Of a stretch of 64,000 nucleotides of DNA, positions 38,140 to 48,314 are shown piece after piece (the first letter of the stretch is position 1; every line of letters begins with the position of its first letter). The position numbers were made by a program, and so were the translations under genes. The DNA is from Cognatundibacterium squillarum (GTDB lineage: Bacteria; Pseudomonadota; Gammaproteobacteria; Burkholderiales; Burkholderiaceae_D), in contig NZ_BMYU01000001.1 in the NCBI RefSeq assembly GCF_014652435.1, positions 806,001 to 870,000 of the forward strand, read 5' to 3'. The notes under the pieces were generated by a model. That model was not told the DNA's origin. It did no database searches and saw only the letters and a list, made by a program, of their open reading frames with translations.

Positions 38140-39393
38140 TTATCTGTCAATTTCACCGAAAACGATATCCTGAGTACCGATGATCGTTACCGCATCAGCA
38201 ATCATGTGACCCTTCGCCATCATATCCAGTCCTTGTAAGTGAGCAAAGCCAGGAGCACGGATTTTCAGGCGATAAGGTTTATTAGCACCATCAGAAACGA
38301 GGTAAATACCAAACTCACCTTTCGGATGCTCAACTGCAGCGTAAGCTTCGCCCTCAGGAACGTGGAATCCTTCAGTGAACAGCTTAAAGTGGTGAATCAG
38401 ATCTTCCATATTGGACTTCATGTCCACACGCTTAGGAGGAGCCACTTTCAGATTATCTGTAATGACAGGACCAGGATTTTTTCTCAGCCAGTCGATACAT
38501 TGCTTAATAATGCGATTGGACTGACGCATCTCTTCGATACGTACAAGGTAACGGTCATAGCTGTCACCGTTTACACCAACCGGAATATCGAAATCCAGGC
38601 GGTCGTAAACTTCATAAGGCTGTTTCTTACGAACGTCCCACGCGATACCTGACCCACGCAACATAGCACCGGTGAAGCCCATCGCCAGAGCCTGCTCAGG
38701 AGATACAACACCAACGCCGACCAAACGCTGCTTCCAGATACGGTTATCTGTCAGCAGGGTTTCATACTCATCAATATATTTCGGGAAACGTTTTGTGAAA
38801 TCATCGAGGAAATCCAGCAACGAACCCTGACGATTTTCGTTCAACTCGCGAATCGCTTTTTCGTTACGGATTTTAGATGCTGCATATTGCGGCATTTTTT
38901 CCGGCAGATCACGGTAAACGCCACCGGGACGATAGTAAGCGGCATGCATACGAGCGCCGGATACGGCCTCATAGCAATCCATCAGATCTTCACGCTCACG
39001 GAATGCGTACAGCATTACAGCCATCGCACCAACGTCAAGAGCATGACACCCCACCCACAACAAGTGATTCAATACACGCGTAACTTCATCAAACATCACG
39101 CGAATGTACTGAGCACGCAAAGGCACTTCAATGCCCAGCAATTTCTCAATCGCCATGACGTAAGCGTGCTCATTCATCATCATCGACACATAGTCGAGAC
39201 GATCCATGTAAGGCACAGATTGCAGGAAAGTTTTTTGCTCAGCCAGCTTTTCAGTTGCGCGGTGCAGCAAACCAATATGAGGGTCTGCACGCTGAATCAC
39301 CTCACCGTCGAGCTCAAGCACCAGACGCAAAACACCGTGCGCAGCAGGATGCTGAGGACCAAAGTTCAAGGTATAGTTTTTAATTTCAGCCAT
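38140..39393 (-). CDS. nuoD: NADH-quinone oxidoreductase subunit D
   Basis: This 417-aa subunit is homologous to the large subunit of NiFe hydrogenase and lines the quinone site. [20 protein letters not shown] (quinone-binding His) and [20 protein letters not shown] are characteristic. No NiFe-ligating cysteines remain, as expected. It is separate from nuoC rather than fused, and their stop and start overlap by one base. Confidence 0.98.
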   Translation of the reverse strand: MAEIKNYTLNFGPQHPAAHGVLRLVLELDGEVIQRADPHIGLLHRATEKLAEQKTFLQSVPYMDRLDYVSMMMNEHAYVMAIEKLLGIEVPLRAQYIRVMFDEVTRVLNHLLWVGCHALDVGAMAVMLYAFREREDLMDCYEAVSGARMHAAYYRPGGVYRDLPEKMPQYAASKIRNEKAIRELNENRQGSLLDFLDDFTKRFPKYIDEYETLLTDNRIWKQRLVGVGVVSPEQALAMGFTGAMLRGSGIAWDVRKKQPYEVYDRLDFDIPVGVNGDSYDRYLVRIEEMRQSNRIIKQCIDWLRKNPGPVITDNLKVAPPKRVDMKSNMEDLIHHFKLFTEGFHVPEGEAYAAVEHPKGEFGIYLVSDGANKPYRLKIRAPGFAHLQGLDMMAKGHMIADAVTIIGTQDIVFGEIDR

Positions 39394-39989
39394 TATTTCA
39401 CCCCGTAGTTCTCTTCACGGATCACACGCGGCGTGTTTTCGCGTGGCTCAATCGTAACAGGCTGATACACAACGCGCTTTTGCACATCGTCGTACTTCAT
39501 CTCAACATAACCTGAAACCGGGAAGTCTTTACGGAAAGGATGTCCGATAAAGCCATAATCCGTCAGGATACGACGCAAGTCGTTATGACCGTCAAACAGA
39601 ATACCGTACAGATCGAATGCTTCACGCTCATACCAGTTTGCGGCAGGCCAAACATCCACCAGGGATGCGACAACCGGCATATCATCATCAGCAGCAAAAA
39701 CACGGACGCGCAAGCGCCAGTTATGCTTCACAGACAACAAATGAGAAACCACAGCAAAACGCTGCCCTTCCCAGACGTCATTGCCGTAGGATGAATAATC
39801 CATACCACAAAGATCAATCAGTTGCTCAAATGCAGTTTCTGCGCGATCGCGCAAATCGCGCATCACGCTCAGATATTCAGCCGGCGAAACGACGATTGTC
39901 ACTTCACCAAGTGCATTTTTCAAACTGACGATACGTTCACCGACAACAGCATTAACCGCTGCTTCAAGTTGCTCGAGTTTGCTTGTCAT
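39393..39989 (-). CDS. nuoC: NADH-quinone oxidoreductase subunit C
   Basis: The 198-aa peripheral-arm subunit has the classical 30-kDa signature [20 protein letters not shown] and then [17 protein letters not shown]. It holds NuoD and NuoI in place and has no cofactor. It follows nuoB by 28 bp. Confidence 0.98.
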   Translation of the reverse strand: MTSKLEQLEAAVNAVVGERIVSLKNALGEVTIVVSPAEYLSVMRDLRDRAETAFEQLIDLCGMDYSSYGNDVWEGQRFAVVSHLLSVKHNWRLRVRVFAADDDMPVVASLVDVWPAANWYEREAFDLYGILFDGHNDLRRILTDYGFIGHPFRKDFPVSGYVEMKYDDVQKRVVYQPVTIEPRENTPRVIREENYGVK

Positions 39990-40017
39990 AATCAGAGACT
40001 ACCCTCAACAACAATGC

Positions 40018-40494
40018 TCAACGAGCGATTGTATTGGTACGTTTAATTTTGTTTTGCAGCTGAATGATGCCGTACAACAAGGCTTCAGCCGTCGGAGGAC
40101 ATCCGGGAACGTAAATATCAACCGGAACAATACGGTCACATCCACGCACAACAGAGTAAGAATAGTGATAATAGCCACCACCGTTCGCACATGAGCCCAT
40201 AGAAATCACCCAGCGTGGCTCTGCCATCTGGTCATAAACTTTACGAAGCGCCGGAGCCATTTTGTTGCAGAGCGTACCCGCAACAATCATCACATCAGAC
40301 TGACGTGGAGACGGACGAAACACAACGCCAAAACGGTCAAGATCGTAACGCGAACAACCCGCGTGAATCATCTCAACCGCACAGCATGCGAGACCAAAAG
40401 TCATTGGCCACATGGACCCGGTGCGGGTCCAGTTAATCAGTTTATCGGCTGTCGTGGTAACGAAGCCTTCACTCAAAACACCATCAATTGCCAT
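40018..40494 (-). CDS. nuoB: NADH-quinone oxidoreductase subunit B
   Basis: This 158-aa subunit carries N2, the last cluster before quinone. The four ligands are the tandem Cys37-Cys38 (GLACCAVEM), Cys102 ([10 protein letters not shown]) and Cys132 ([11 protein letters not shown]). It sits 6 bp after nuoA. Confidence 0.98.
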   Translation of the reverse strand: MAIDGVLSEGFVTTTADKLINWTRTGSMWPMTFGLACCAVEMIHAGCSRYDLDRFGVVFRPSPRQSDVMIVAGTLCNKMAPALRKVYDQMAEPRWVISMGSCANGGGYYHYSYSVVRGCDRIVPVDIYVPGCPPTAEALLYGIIQLQNKIKRTNTIAR

Positions 40495-40500
40495 ATCGCA

Positions 40501-40860
40501 TCACTCCCAGTCCAGAGCGCCTTTTTTCCAGATGTACCAGAAACCCACAGCAAACTCCAACACAAAACCCAGCATAATCAGAAAACCTGACCAGCCCAGA
40601 TCACGCATTGCAACGCCCCATGGGAAGAAAAATGCCGTTTCGAGATCAAACAGAATAAACAGAATCGCAATGAGGTAATAACGCACATCGAATTTCATGC
40701 GCGCATCCTCGAAGGCTTCAAAGCCACACTCGTAGGCGGATGTTTTTTGCGAATCAGGTTTATGCGGAGCTACCAAGCGCCCCAGGATTTGCGGCACGAC
40801 ACCAACGCCGATACCAACAAGAAGAAACAAGAGAACGGGGAAATAATTTTCGAGGTTCAC
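40501..40860 (-). CDS. nuoA: NADH-quinone oxidoreductase subunit A
   Basis: The 119-aa membrane subunit has three helices. The loop [20 protein letters not shown], with its conserved Cys near the quinone site, and the helix [19 protein letters not shown] are the family signatures. It is the first gene of the 14-gene nuo operon. The ~98 bp between it and the tRNA-Leu gene should contain the promoter unless transcription continues from the tRNA. Confidence 0.98.
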   Translation of the reverse strand: MNLENYFPVLLFLLVGIGVGVVPQILGRLVAPHKPDSQKTSAYECGFEAFEDARMKFDVRYYLIAILFILFDLETAFFFPWGVAMRDLGWSGFLIMLGFVLEFAVGFWYIWKKGALDWE

Positions 40861-40958
40861 GTTAGGCTACCTGTAATTGAACGCCATATTTGAAGAAAAC
40901 TGCACTTTAACATACTATGCAGCCCCTCCTCGAGACAGCCAGAAGATCTGACTTTTTT

Positions 40959-41043
40959 TGGTGCCGACGACGAGACTCGAACTCGTACAGCTTGCGCCAC
41001 TACCCCCTCAAGATAGCGTGTCTACCAATTTCACCACGTCGGC
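40959..41043 (-). tRNA. tRNA-Leu(GAG)
   Basis: This 85-nt class II tRNA has CCA encoded. The acceptor stem is GCCGACG/CGTCGGC, GTGGTGAAATTGGTAGACAC forms the D arm, anticodon GAG (Leu) lies in CTTGAGG, there is a long variable arm, and TTCGAGTC lies in the T arm. It sits between secG and nuoA on the same strand. Confidence 0.97.
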
Positions 41044-41054
41044 TGGAGCCCAGC

Positions 41055-41083
41055 ATTGTACTACGTCTAACAATCTAATTCAA
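41055..41083 (-). promoter_or_regulatory. Promoter of tRNA-Leu
   Basis: On the minus strand TTGAAT (41083-41078) and TACAAT (41060-41055) are exactly 17 bp apart, with the tRNA starting 11 bp after the -10 box. This gives the tRNA its own start, independent of secG. Confidence 0.8.
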
Positions 41084-41133
41084 TGCGGGCTGCAAATAAA
41101 TTACTCTGATCAACTGTCTGCTACAACACTTAT

Positions 41134-41487
41134 TTATTTAGGAATCTGCGTACCCTGCGATTCTGCAGGAGCGGATGCAGGCGCTGCTTGCTTTGCTGGC
41201 TGCGTTGCAGCAGGCAGCGAATCCAGAACTGTGCCGCCACTGGCTTTTTTACCGGAAGCAACGATGCTCAGACCCAGTGTCGCAACAAAAAACACTACCG
41301 CGCATACCGCTGTCGCGCGCGAGAAAAAGCTTGCAGAACCACTTGCACCAAACAGACTGCCGGATGCGCCGGAACCGAAAGATGCCCCCATATCCGCACC
41401 CTTGCCATGCTGGAGCAGAACCAGCCCGATAATCGCGATCGCAGAAACGACCTGCAACACGATCAGTAAGGTATAAAACGCTTGCAT
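41134..41487 (-). CDS. secG: Protein translocase subunit SecG
   Basis: SecG assists SecYE in protein export. The 117-aa protein has two membrane helices (about 3-22 and 58-77) separated by the conserved Gly/Ser-rich loop GADMGASFGSGASGSLFGAS. The tail is Ala/Pro-rich and low in complexity. It follows tpiA by 33 bp, the usual tpiA-secG-tRNA-Leu-nuo order in Burkholderiales. Confidence 0.96.
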   Translation of the reverse strand: MQAFYTLLIVLQVVSAIAIIGLVLLQHGKGADMGASFGSGASGSLFGASGSASFFSRATAVCAVVFFVATLGLSIVASGKKASGGTVLDSLPAATQPAKQAAPASAPAESQGTQIPK

Positions 41488-41520
41488 TAACTTACCCTAG
41501 AAGACAAAAAAAAGACTTTA

Positions 41521-42270
41521 TCAGACAGCAGCAATAATTGCGAGGAAATCATTCGCCTTGAGCGCTGCACCACCGATCAAACCACCATCAATGTCTGTCT
41601 GACGCAATAACTCAGCCGCATTGTCGGGCTTCATACTGCCACCGTACAGAATTTTGACAGTTGCTGCAGCTTCTGGATTAAACGATGCAATCACCTGACG
41701 TAAAAATGCGTGTACTTCCTGCGCCATTTCCGGTGTTGCCGTTTTACCCGTACCAATTGCCCACACAGGCTCGTACGCTACGACAATTTTTGCGATCTCT
41801 GCGGAGTCCAGTTTTTCCAGCACGGCTTTGAGTTGCGCACCAACGACCGCATCGGTCGCACCGGACTCACGCTGCTCCAGTGTTTCGCCAACACAAACGA
41901 TAGGTGTCAGGCCTGCGCGCAGTGACTGCAGAGTTTTTGCCGCAACAATCTGATCGCTTTCAGCATGGTAAGAACGACGCTCGGAGTGACCCAGAATCAC
42001 ATAAGTGCAACCAACGTCACGCAGCATACCGGCAGAAACTTCGGAAGTGTATGCGCCGGCATCATGCACGGAACAATCCTGAGCACCAACCGCGATCGCT
42101 GTACCCTGCACTTTATCCAGCGCCTGCGTCAGATATGGAAAAGGCGGACAAACCAGTACATCTGCCTTTGCGACATCCACACCACCCGCCGAAATCTCTG
42201 CCAGCAGCGAAGCATTCGCTGAGACAGAACCATTCATTTTCCAGTTACCCGCAATAAGTTTACGTCGCAT
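41521..42270 (-). CDS. tpiA: Triosephosphate isomerase
   Basis: This glycolytic TIM-barrel enzyme interconverts dihydroxyacetone phosphate and glyceraldehyde 3-phosphate. At 249 aa it is standard. The active-site residues are all visible: Lys in GNWKMNGS, His in VILGHSERR, Glu in [14 protein letters not shown] (which includes the mobile loop 6), and the phosphate-binding [11 protein letters not shown]. Confidence 0.98.
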   Translation of the reverse strand: MRRKLIAGNWKMNGSVSANASLLAEISAGGVDVAKADVLVCPPFPYLTQALDKVQGTAIAVGAQDCSVHDAGAYTSEVSAGMLRDVGCTYVILGHSERRSYHAESDQIVAAKTLQSLRAGLTPIVCVGETLEQRESGATDAVVGAQLKAVLEKLDSAEIAKIVVAYEPVWAIGTGKTATPEMAQEVHAFLRQVIASFNPEAAATVKILYGGSMKPDNAAELLRQTDIDGGLIGGAALKANDFLAIIAAV

Positions 42271-42340
42271 AGCGCTCTCAGATTAGTAGTCAAATAACCC
42301 GCGATTGTATCCTGCGTTCAATTTGAAGGTCAAACTGGTA

Positions 42341-43321
42341 TCAGTTGAGCTTCAGCATAATTTTGCCAATATGCTGAGAGCTTTCCATCAGGCGGTGCGC
42401 CTCAGCGACCTCACCCAGACTGAACACACGGTGAATGACCGGCCTGACCTTACCCTGTGCCAGCAAAGGCCAGACATTCTCTCTGACCGAATTCGCCAGC
42501 GCAGCCTTGAAGTCATGCGGACGGGCGCGCAGTGTCGAGCCTGTAATCGTCAGACGGCGGCGCAGTATCTGCGCCATATCGACTTCCGCTCTTACGCCAC
42601 CCATGACTGCGATAATCACCAGACGCCCGTCATCTGCCAGCAAACTCACTTCTTTCGGCACATAGCTGCCCGCGACCATATCCAGAATCACATCCATGCC
42701 ACGACCTTCATTGGCAACACGCAATTGCTCAAAACAATCTTCATCACGATAATTGACGCACGCCACTGCACCGAGCTCCTGTGCAAACTGACATTTTTCC
42801 GCACTGCCTGCTGTGGCGAATACTTTTACCCCCATTGCAGTTGCAATCTGAATCGCGGCGACACCGATACCGGATGTGCCACCCTGAACCAGCAAGCTTT
42901 CGCCTGCTTTCAGACGTGCGCGGTCAAACAGATTGCTCCAGACTGTAAAGCAGGTTTCCGGCAAAGAAGCCGCCTGAATCATGTCCAGCCCTTGCGGAAC
43001 CGGCAGACAATGCGCAACCGGTGCCACGCAGTATTCCGCATACGCGCCGCCAGCCAGCAATGCGCAAACATGATCACCAATCTGATAGCCCGACCCAGTC
43101 AGATCGCCACCAACAATTTCGCCCGCAACTTCCAGCCCGGGAATCAGGGTAACGCCCGGCGGTGGCGCATAGTGCCCCTTTCGCTGCAAAACATCCGGCC
43201 GGTTCACTCCGGCAGCATGCACCCTGATCAGCACTTCAGATTTACCCGGCACCGGCACAGGCATATCCGCCACCTGCAATACTTCCGGCCCGCCGAATGC
43301 TGTTATTTCTATCGCACGCAT
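42341..43321 (-). CDS. NAD(P)H-quinone oxidoreductase (zinc-free MDR family, PIG3-like)
   Basis: The 326-aa protein has the GroES-like N-terminal domain (IRVHAAGVNRPDVLQRKGHY) and a Rossmann domain with VQGGTSGIGVAAIQIA. Zinc ligands of alcohol dehydrogenases are absent. It most resembles the TP53I3/PIG3 type of quinone reductase. Three ATG codons stand in a row after AAGGA; I chose the third (43321) because the first is too close to the Shine-Dalgarno. It lies 70 bp upstream of tpiA on the same strand. Confidence 0.88.
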   Translation of the reverse strand: MRAIEITAFGGPEVLQVADMPVPVPGKSEVLIRVHAAGVNRPDVLQRKGHYAPPPGVTLIPGLEVAGEIVGGDLTGSGYQIGDHVCALLAGGAYAEYCVAPVAHCLPVPQGLDMIQAASLPETCFTVWSNLFDRARLKAGESLLVQGGTSGIGVAAIQIATAMGVKVFATAGSAEKCQFAQELGAVACVNYRDEDCFEQLRVANEGRGMDVILDMVAGSYVPKEVSLLADDGRLVIIAVMGGVRAEVDMAQILRRRLTITGSTLRARPHDFKAALANSVRENVWPLLAQGKVRPVIHRVFSLGEVAEAHRLMESSQHIGKIMLKLN

Positions 43322-43448
43322 CATCATTCCTTCTGATTAAGTTTCCGTTAGCAACCGCATATTACCCGATCCCGCAAGCTCAGCAGCCATCCGGCCACCG
43401 CAGTTCCAGTCATCCGAAGCCTGTCGCATGCCAGGAGAGGCTAGCGAT

Positions 43449-43548
43449 GACTATGCAAACATCGTCATTTTACTTTTTCGGAGGTCCGGACTTTCTGCCG
43501 ACGACCGCCAGATCGCTGTGCCTGAATCCGCATTTAGCCCGTTTTTGA
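43449..43548 (+). repeat. Dispersed intergenic repeat, copy D
   Basis: Left module is TATGCAAACATCGTCAT, the core is GGACTTTCTGCCGACGACCG, and right module is TGTGCCTGAATCCGCATTTA. This is the only copy lying antisense to both neighbours, since the quinone oxidoreductase and pnp genes are both on the minus strand. A 33-codon frame (43447-43548) with AGGAG nine bases upstream runs through it. The rest of the 402-bp gap holds only the pnp terminator. Confidence 0.9.
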
Positions 43549-43650
43549 CACGAAACCGGTCGTTTCAGGCACCCGAGTCGTGCAATAGCGACCAGACAGC
43601 GAGTCCCTTCCCGTCCTGCGCAGCACGTCAGGCAAATAAAGCGGGGCCAT

Positions 43651-43685
43651 AAAAAAACACCGCCCTGTTGAGGGGCGGTGTTTTT
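43651..43685 (-). terminator. Terminator of pnp (bidirectional)
   Basis: The stem AACACCGCCC/GGGGCGGTGTT has a short loop and A7/T5 flanks on either side. It lies 39 bp after the pnp stop. Confidence 0.9.
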
Positions 43686-43723
43686 CAGTTGCCGATACAG
43701 TCCGCACGGGGCGGACTCTGGCA

Positions 43724-45853
43724 TTACTGTTGTTGCTGCTGTTGTTGCTCGCCTTCTGCTGCGACGGCTTTCATCGACAGTTTGAAGCGACCACGGTCAT
43801 CCGTTTCCAGCACTTTCACACGTACAACCTGACCTTCTTTGAGGTAATCAGCAACGGCGTTCACACGCTCATTGGCGATCTGGCTGATGTGCAGCAGGCC
43901 ATCTTTACCCGGCATGATTTGCACGATTGCGCCGAAGTCCAGCAGTTTCAGAACGGTGCCGTCATAGACTTTACCCACTTCCACTTCTGCAGTCAGCGCT
44001 TCGATACGACGTTTCGCTTCCTGACCTGCAGCCGCGTCAACGGATGCAATCGTCACAACGCCTTCATCGCTGATATCGATCTGTGTACCGGTTTCTTCTG
44101 TCAGAGCACGAATCACCGCACCACCTTTACCGATCACATCACGGATTTTTTCCGGATTGATTTTCAGAGTGATCAGGCGTGGCGCAAAGTCAGACAATTC
44201 TGTGCGGCCTGCAGGAACAGCTTCCTGCATTTTGCCCAGAATATGGATACGGCCTTCTTTTGCCTGCGCCAGCGCGACTTCCATGATTTCTTTAGTGATA
44301 CCCTGGATTTTGATATCCATCTGCAGCGCAGTAATACCGTCAGCAGTACCGGCCACTTTGAAGTCCATGTCGCCGAGGTGATCTTCGTCACCGAGGATGT
44401 CAGTCAGAACAGCAAATTTATTACCGTCTTTGATCAGACCCATTGCGATACCGGCAACGTGCGCTTTCATCGGAACGCCAGCGTCCATCAGTGCCAGACA
44501 GCCGCCGCAGACGGAAGCCATCGAAGAGGAACCATTGGATTCAGTGATTTCAGAAACCAGACGTACGGAGTAGCTGAATTCGTCCGCTGCCGGCAGTGCT
44601 GCCTGCAGTGCACGTTTTGCCAGACGGCCATGGCCGATTTCACGGCGTTTTGGCGAGCCTACGCGGCCGGTTTCGCCGGTTGCGAACGGAGGCATGTTGT
44701 AGTGCAGCATGAAGCGCTCAGAGTATTCACCGGTCAGCGCATCGATTTTTTGCTCATCACGTGCTGTACCCAGTGTTGCAATCACCAGCGCCTGTGTTTC
44801 GCCACGGGTGAACAGTGCGGTACCGTGCGTACGTGGCAGGATGCCTGTGCTGATGGTGATAGGACGCACAGTGCGTGTATCACGACCATCGATACGCGGT
44901 TCGCCGTTCAGAATCTGGGAACGAACGATACGTGCTTCCAGATCAAACAGGATGTTGCTGACTTCAGAAGAATCAGGCTCTGCTTCACCTTTTGCAGCCG
45001 CTTGCTCAGCCAGTGCTGCAGTAACCGCAGCGTGCGCAACTTTGATTTCGGTTGTACGCGCTTGTTTTTCTTTGATTTGATACGCAGCGCGCATCAGTGG
45101 CTCAGCGACTTCGGTCACAGCAGCGATCAGTGCTTCATTTTTTGCAGGCGCAGTCCAGGTGGATTCTGGCTTACCAGCATCGCGCACCAGTTCGTGGATC
45201 GCATCGATCACGACTTTCATCTGTTCGTGGCCGTAAACAACCGCACCCAGCATCACTTCTTCAGACAATTGCTGAGCTTCAGATTCCACCATCAGTACAG
45301 CGGCTTCGGTACCGGCAACAACCAGATCCAGAGCAGAAGTTTTGATTTCGGTTGCAGTCGGATTCAGCAGGTACTGACCATCAACATAACCAACACGCGC
45401 TGCACCCAGCGGACCATTGAACGGAATGCCTGCCAGCGAAATCGCAGCAGATGCACCGATCATGGAAATGATGTCCGGATCAATTTCAGGGTTGACCGAC
45501 AATACGTGCACGATCACCTGAACTTCATTCAGGTAACCTTCCGGGAACAGAGGACGGATCGGACGATCGATCAGACGTGATGTCAGTGTTTCTTTCTCTG
45601 TCGGACGGCCTTCACGCTTGAAGAAGCCACCCGGAATACGGCCCGCAGCATAGCTTTTTTCCATGTAGTCTACGGTCAGCGGGAAAAAGTCCTGGCCAGG
45701 TTTCACGTCTTTTTTCGCAACAACAGTTGCCAGAACAACCGTGTCATCCATAGATGCCATGACGGCGCCGGATGCCTGACGGGCGATTTCACCGGTTTCC
45801 AGTTTGACTGTATGGTTACCGTATTGGAAGGTTTTAGTTACTTTATTAAACAC
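43724..45853 (-). CDS. pnp: Polyribonucleotide nucleotidyltransferase (PNPase)
   Basis: PNPase is a trimeric 3'-5' phosphorolytic exoribonuclease of the degradosome. At 709 aa the domains in order are RNase PH 1, an all-helical linker, RNase PH 2 (catalytic region around [20 protein letters not shown]), KH (about 553-615, [17 protein letters not shown]) and S1 (about 622-690, [20 protein letters not shown]). It ends in seven glutamines encoded by mixed CAA/CAG codons, a tail not needed by the fold. It follows rpsO, as is usual, with a terminator-like hairpin in the spacer. Confidence 0.98.
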   Translation of the reverse strand: MFNKVTKTFQYGNHTVKLETGEIARQASGAVMASMDDTVVLATVVAKKDVKPGQDFFPLTVDYMEKSYAAGRIPGGFFKREGRPTEKETLTSRLIDRPIRPLFPEGYLNEVQVIVHVLSVNPEIDPDIISMIGASAAISLAGIPFNGPLGAARVGYVDGQYLLNPTATEIKTSALDLVVAGTEAAVLMVESEAQQLSEEVMLGAVVYGHEQMKVVIDAIHELVRDAGKPESTWTAPAKNEALIAAVTEVAEPLMRAAYQIKEKQARTTEIKVAHAAVTAALAEQAAAKGEAEPDSSEVSNILFDLEARIVRSQILNGEPRIDGRDTRTVRPITISTGILPRTHGTALFTRGETQALVIATLGTARDEQKIDALTGEYSERFMLHYNMPPFATGETGRVGSPKRREIGHGRLAKRALQAALPAADEFSYSVRLVSEITESNGSSSMASVCGGCLALMDAGVPMKAHVAGIAMGLIKDGNKFAVLTDILGDEDHLGDMDFKVAGTADGITALQMDIKIQGITKEIMEVALAQAKEGRIHILGKMQEAVPAGRTELSDFAPRLITLKINPEKIRDVIGKGGAVIRALTEETGTQIDISDEGVVTIASVDAAAGQEAKRRIEALTAEVEVGKVYDGTVLKLLDFGAIVQIMPGKDGLLHISQIANERVNAVADYLKEGQVVRVKVLETDDRGRFKLSMKAVAAEGEQQQQQQQ

Positions 45854-45992
45854 AATGTGTCCTTTCTGATTTGCCGACAGAATTTCAGGCGCTGTCGTTC
45901 ACCTCACCACGCGCAGTCTTACGACCACGGATTGCAGCACGTCCTGCATTCAGCGCAGAAACATACCACGAAAACGAATGCAAAATACAAAC

Positions 45993-46030
45993 AAAAAGCC
46001 TGCGACAGCAGCACTGTCACAGGCTTTTTT
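45993..46030 (-). terminator. Hairpin-terminator between rpsO and pnp
   Basis: The stem AAAAAGCCTG-GACAG/CTGTC-CAGGCTTTTT has one internal mismatch, with A/T runs on both sides. It lies 26 bp after the rpsO stop. In E. coli the same spacer holds terminators and RNase III sites. Confidence 0.88.
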
Positions 46031-46056
46031 ATGCAACTTTTGCGAAAAAGTGCAAA

Positions 46057-46326
46057 TTACTTACGCAGACCGAGTTTTTCGATCAGGGAGCGGTAACGGT
46101 TCAGATCTTTACGCTTCAGGTAAGCCAGCAGACTTTTACGACGGTTAACCATCATCAGCAGACCACGACGGGAGTGGTGATCTTTCATGTGGGATTTGAA
46201 GTGACCGTTCAGGTCGTTGATGCGTGCTGTCAGCAGCGCAACTTGCACTTCAGGAGAACCTGTGTCGTTTTGACCACGTGCGTTGTCTGCAACGATTGCA
46301 GCTTTCTGATTTTTTTCGATTGCCAT
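46057..46326 (-). CDS. rpsO: 30S ribosomal protein S15
   Basis: The 89-aa protein binds 16S rRNA early in assembly. The signature [22 protein letters not shown] and the C-terminal [22 protein letters not shown] leave no doubt. The length is standard. Confidence 0.98.
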   Translation of the reverse strand: MAIEKNQKAAIVADNARGQNDTGSPEVQVALLTARINDLNGHFKSHMKDHHSRRGLLMMVNRRKSLLAYLKRKDLNRYRSLIEKLGLRK

Positions 46327-46440
46327 GATTTTTCCTTAACTGGCGATAAAAACAGTTGCTTCCATACAAACCGTCTTTATCGTGATTACAAAGCCGCTTT
46401 TCAGCGGGATCCGAATACTAACACACAAAGAAAATAAAGA

Positions 46441-47994
46441 TCAAATTTGCGGGTTCAGCTTTTCGGTTTTGGACTGCAATTTATTTAAAGCCGACAGATA
46501 CGCCTTGGCTGACGCGACCACGATATCAGGGTCCGCACCGGTGCCATTCACGATACGTCCTGCTTTCGACAAACGCATCGTCACCTCACCCTGCGATTGC
46601 GTACCGGTCGTAATCGCATTCACCGAGAACAGCAACAGCTCTGCCCCGCTCGGCACTTTGGCCTCAATCGCATTCACGATTGCATCGACCGGACCATTGC
46701 CGGTCGCTTCACTGATGTATTCTTCGCCAGCGCGCGAAAAAACAATTTTCGCCGATGGCAGCTCGCCGGTTTCAGAACACTGCGACAGGGAAACAAAATG
46801 GAAGGCATCGACTTCGTTGGCTTGTTCGCCATCGGACACCAGCGCCAGAATATCTTCATCGAAGATTTCGGCTTTACGGTCCGCCAGTTCTTTAAAACGG
46901 GAGAATGCCGCATTCACATCGGCTTCTGAGCCGAGCGTGATACCCAGTTCTTCCAGACGCTGACGGAATGCATTACGACCGGACAATTTACCAAGCACAA
47001 TCTTGTTTGCACTCCAGCCCACGTCTTCTGCACGCATAATTTCGTAGGTATCACGCGCTTTCAGGATACCGTCCTGATGAATGCCGGACGCATGTGCAAA
47101 CGCATTCGCACCGACCACTGCCTTATTCGGCTGTACGGCAAAACCAGTGATCTGCGATACCAGTTTGGAAGCCGGCACGATCTGGCTGGTGTCGATACCC
47201 AGCTCCAGTCCAAAGTGATCTTTACGGGTACGCACCGCCATTACGATTTCTTCCAGTGCGGTATTACCGGCACGCTCACCCAGACCATTAATCGTACATT
47301 CGACCTGACGCGCACCGCCTATCATCACACCCGCCAGCGAGTTCGCGACGGCCATTCCCAGATCGTTATGGCAGTGTACCGACCAGACGGCTTTGTCCGA
47401 ATTCGGAATCCGTTCGCGCAGGGTTTTGATCATATTGCCGTATAACTCCGGCACAGCATAACCAACAGTGTCCGCAAAGTTAATGGTGGTTGCACCTTCA
47501 CGGATGACGGCTTCGATCACGCGGCACAGAAAATCCATTTCCGAGCGGCTGCCATCTTCCGGGCTGAACTCCACATCATCCGTAAACTGACGCGCATAGC
47601 GCACCGCCTGAATCGCTTGCTCCAGCACCTGGTCCGGACTCATGCGCAGCTTCTTTTCCATATGCAACGGTGAAGTCGCGATGAAAGTATGGATACGTTT
47701 GCGTTGCGCTGTTTGCAATGCTTCGGCTGCGCGGGCGATGTCGCGTTCATTCGCGCGCGACAAAGAACAAATCGTGGAATCTTTGATCACCGAAGCAATC
47801 GCTTTAATCGATTCAAAATCGCCCGGCGATGCTGCTGCAAAACCCGCCTCAATGACATCCACTTTCAGGCGTTCCAGCTGACGCGCAATACGGATTTTTT
47901 CGTCGCGGGTCATGGATGCGCCCGGTGATTGTTCGCCATCACGCAAAGTTGTATCAAAGATAATTAATTTTTCAGCCACAGTAGCCTCCGGCAA
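46441..47994 (-). CDS. leuA: 2-isopropylmalate synthase
   Basis: LeuA condenses acetyl-CoA with 2-oxoisovalerate, the first committed step of leucine synthesis, and is inhibited by leucine. At 517 aa it has the DRE-TIM barrel ([16 protein letters not shown], and metal-binding [16 protein letters not shown]), a linker domain, and the C-terminal regulatory LeuA dimer domain (from about res 390). CCGGAGG precedes the ATG. A leucine-codon-rich mini-ORF and hairpins occupy the 320-bp gap upstream. Confidence 0.97.
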   Translation of the reverse strand: MPEATVAEKLIIFDTTLRDGEQSPGASMTRDEKIRIARQLERLKVDVIEAGFAAASPGDFESIKAIASVIKDSTICSLSRANERDIARAAEALQTAQRKRIHTFIATSPLHMEKKLRMSPDQVLEQAIQAVRYARQFTDDVEFSPEDGSRSEMDFLCRVIEAVIREGATTINFADTVGYAVPELYGNMIKTLRERIPNSDKAVWSVHCHNDLGMAVANSLAGVMIGGARQVECTINGLGERAGNTALEEIVMAVRTRKDHFGLELGIDTSQIVPASKLVSQITGFAVQPNKAVVGANAFAHASGIHQDGILKARDTYEIMRAEDVGWSANKIVLGKLSGRNAFRQRLEELGITLGSEADVNAAFSRFKELADRKAEIFDEDILALVSDGEQANEVDAFHFVSLSQCSETGELPSAKIVFSRAGEEYISEATGNGPVDAIVNAIEAKVPSGAELLLFSVNAITTGTQSQGEVTMRLSKAGRIVNGTGADPDIVVASAKAYLSALNKLQSKTEKLNPQI

Positions 47995-48076
47995 TTTTGG
48001 TTAGTTGATTTGTCTGGTGCGCCGCAGAGGAACACGCGGCATGCGGGTAAAACAGGAGAGGATTTTCTGCGTGCGA

Positions 48077-48163
48077 TTACGCTAGCAGAACAAATAGCGA
48101 TAGCGGACTTAGGAAGTCCGCCAGAGTGGATTTAACAGCGAAGGATGCAGTTAAAGTAAGCAT
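48077..48163 (-). CDS. Putative leu leader peptide (28 aa)
   Basis: The peptide MLTLTASFAVKSTLADFLSP continues LSLFVLLA; eight of 28 residues are Leu. Four of the last eleven codons are CTA, a rare leucine codon. There is no Shine-Dalgarno, but a promoter (48170-48198) places the predicted transcript start on the A of the ATG, so it may be translated leaderless. An 8-bp hairpin overlaps the Leu codons. The frame stays open for 37 more codons upstream, so a longer product is possible. It stops 82 bp before leuA. Confidence 0.5.
   Translation of the reverse strand: MLTLTASFAVKSTLADFLSPLSLFVLLA
48103..48121 (-). promoter_or_regulatory. Hairpin overlapping the leu leader codons
   Basis: GCGGACTT/AAGTCCGC form a perfect 8-bp stem with a 3-nt loop. 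On the message it falls over the CTA-AGT-CCG-CTA part of the leader ORF and is followed by a moderately U-rich stretch. It has the position of a pause hairpin in an attenuator. Further down, CCTC-TG-CGG near 48022-48035 could pair with the leuA Shine-Dalgarno region CCGGAGG. Confidence 0.55.
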
Positions 48164-48169
48164 GGCACA

Positions 48170-48198
48170 ACTATATGCCGGAACAGGAAAATCCGCAA
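48170..48198 (-). promoter_or_regulatory. Predicted promoter of the leu leader/leuA
   Basis: On the minus strand TTGCGG (48198-48193) and TATAGT (48175-48170) have a 17-bp spacer. The first base seven positions after the -10 box is the A of the leader ATG. Confidence 0.5.
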
Positions 48199-48314
48199 CC
48201 GAAAAAGCGAATTTTCCCTTGCAAATCTGAGGCTTTAAAGCAATAGATTCTGACTTTCGCAGAAAGACATCCAAATTTACAGAATTTTATTCCGCGACAG
48301 CCCGTGAATCCGGA

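Noticed and set aside
43730..45580. 616-codon open frame on the plus strand
   Set aside because: It is the antisense of pnp; the sequence is Cys/His/Phe-rich without family resemblance, as expected from a shadow frame of a conserved gene.
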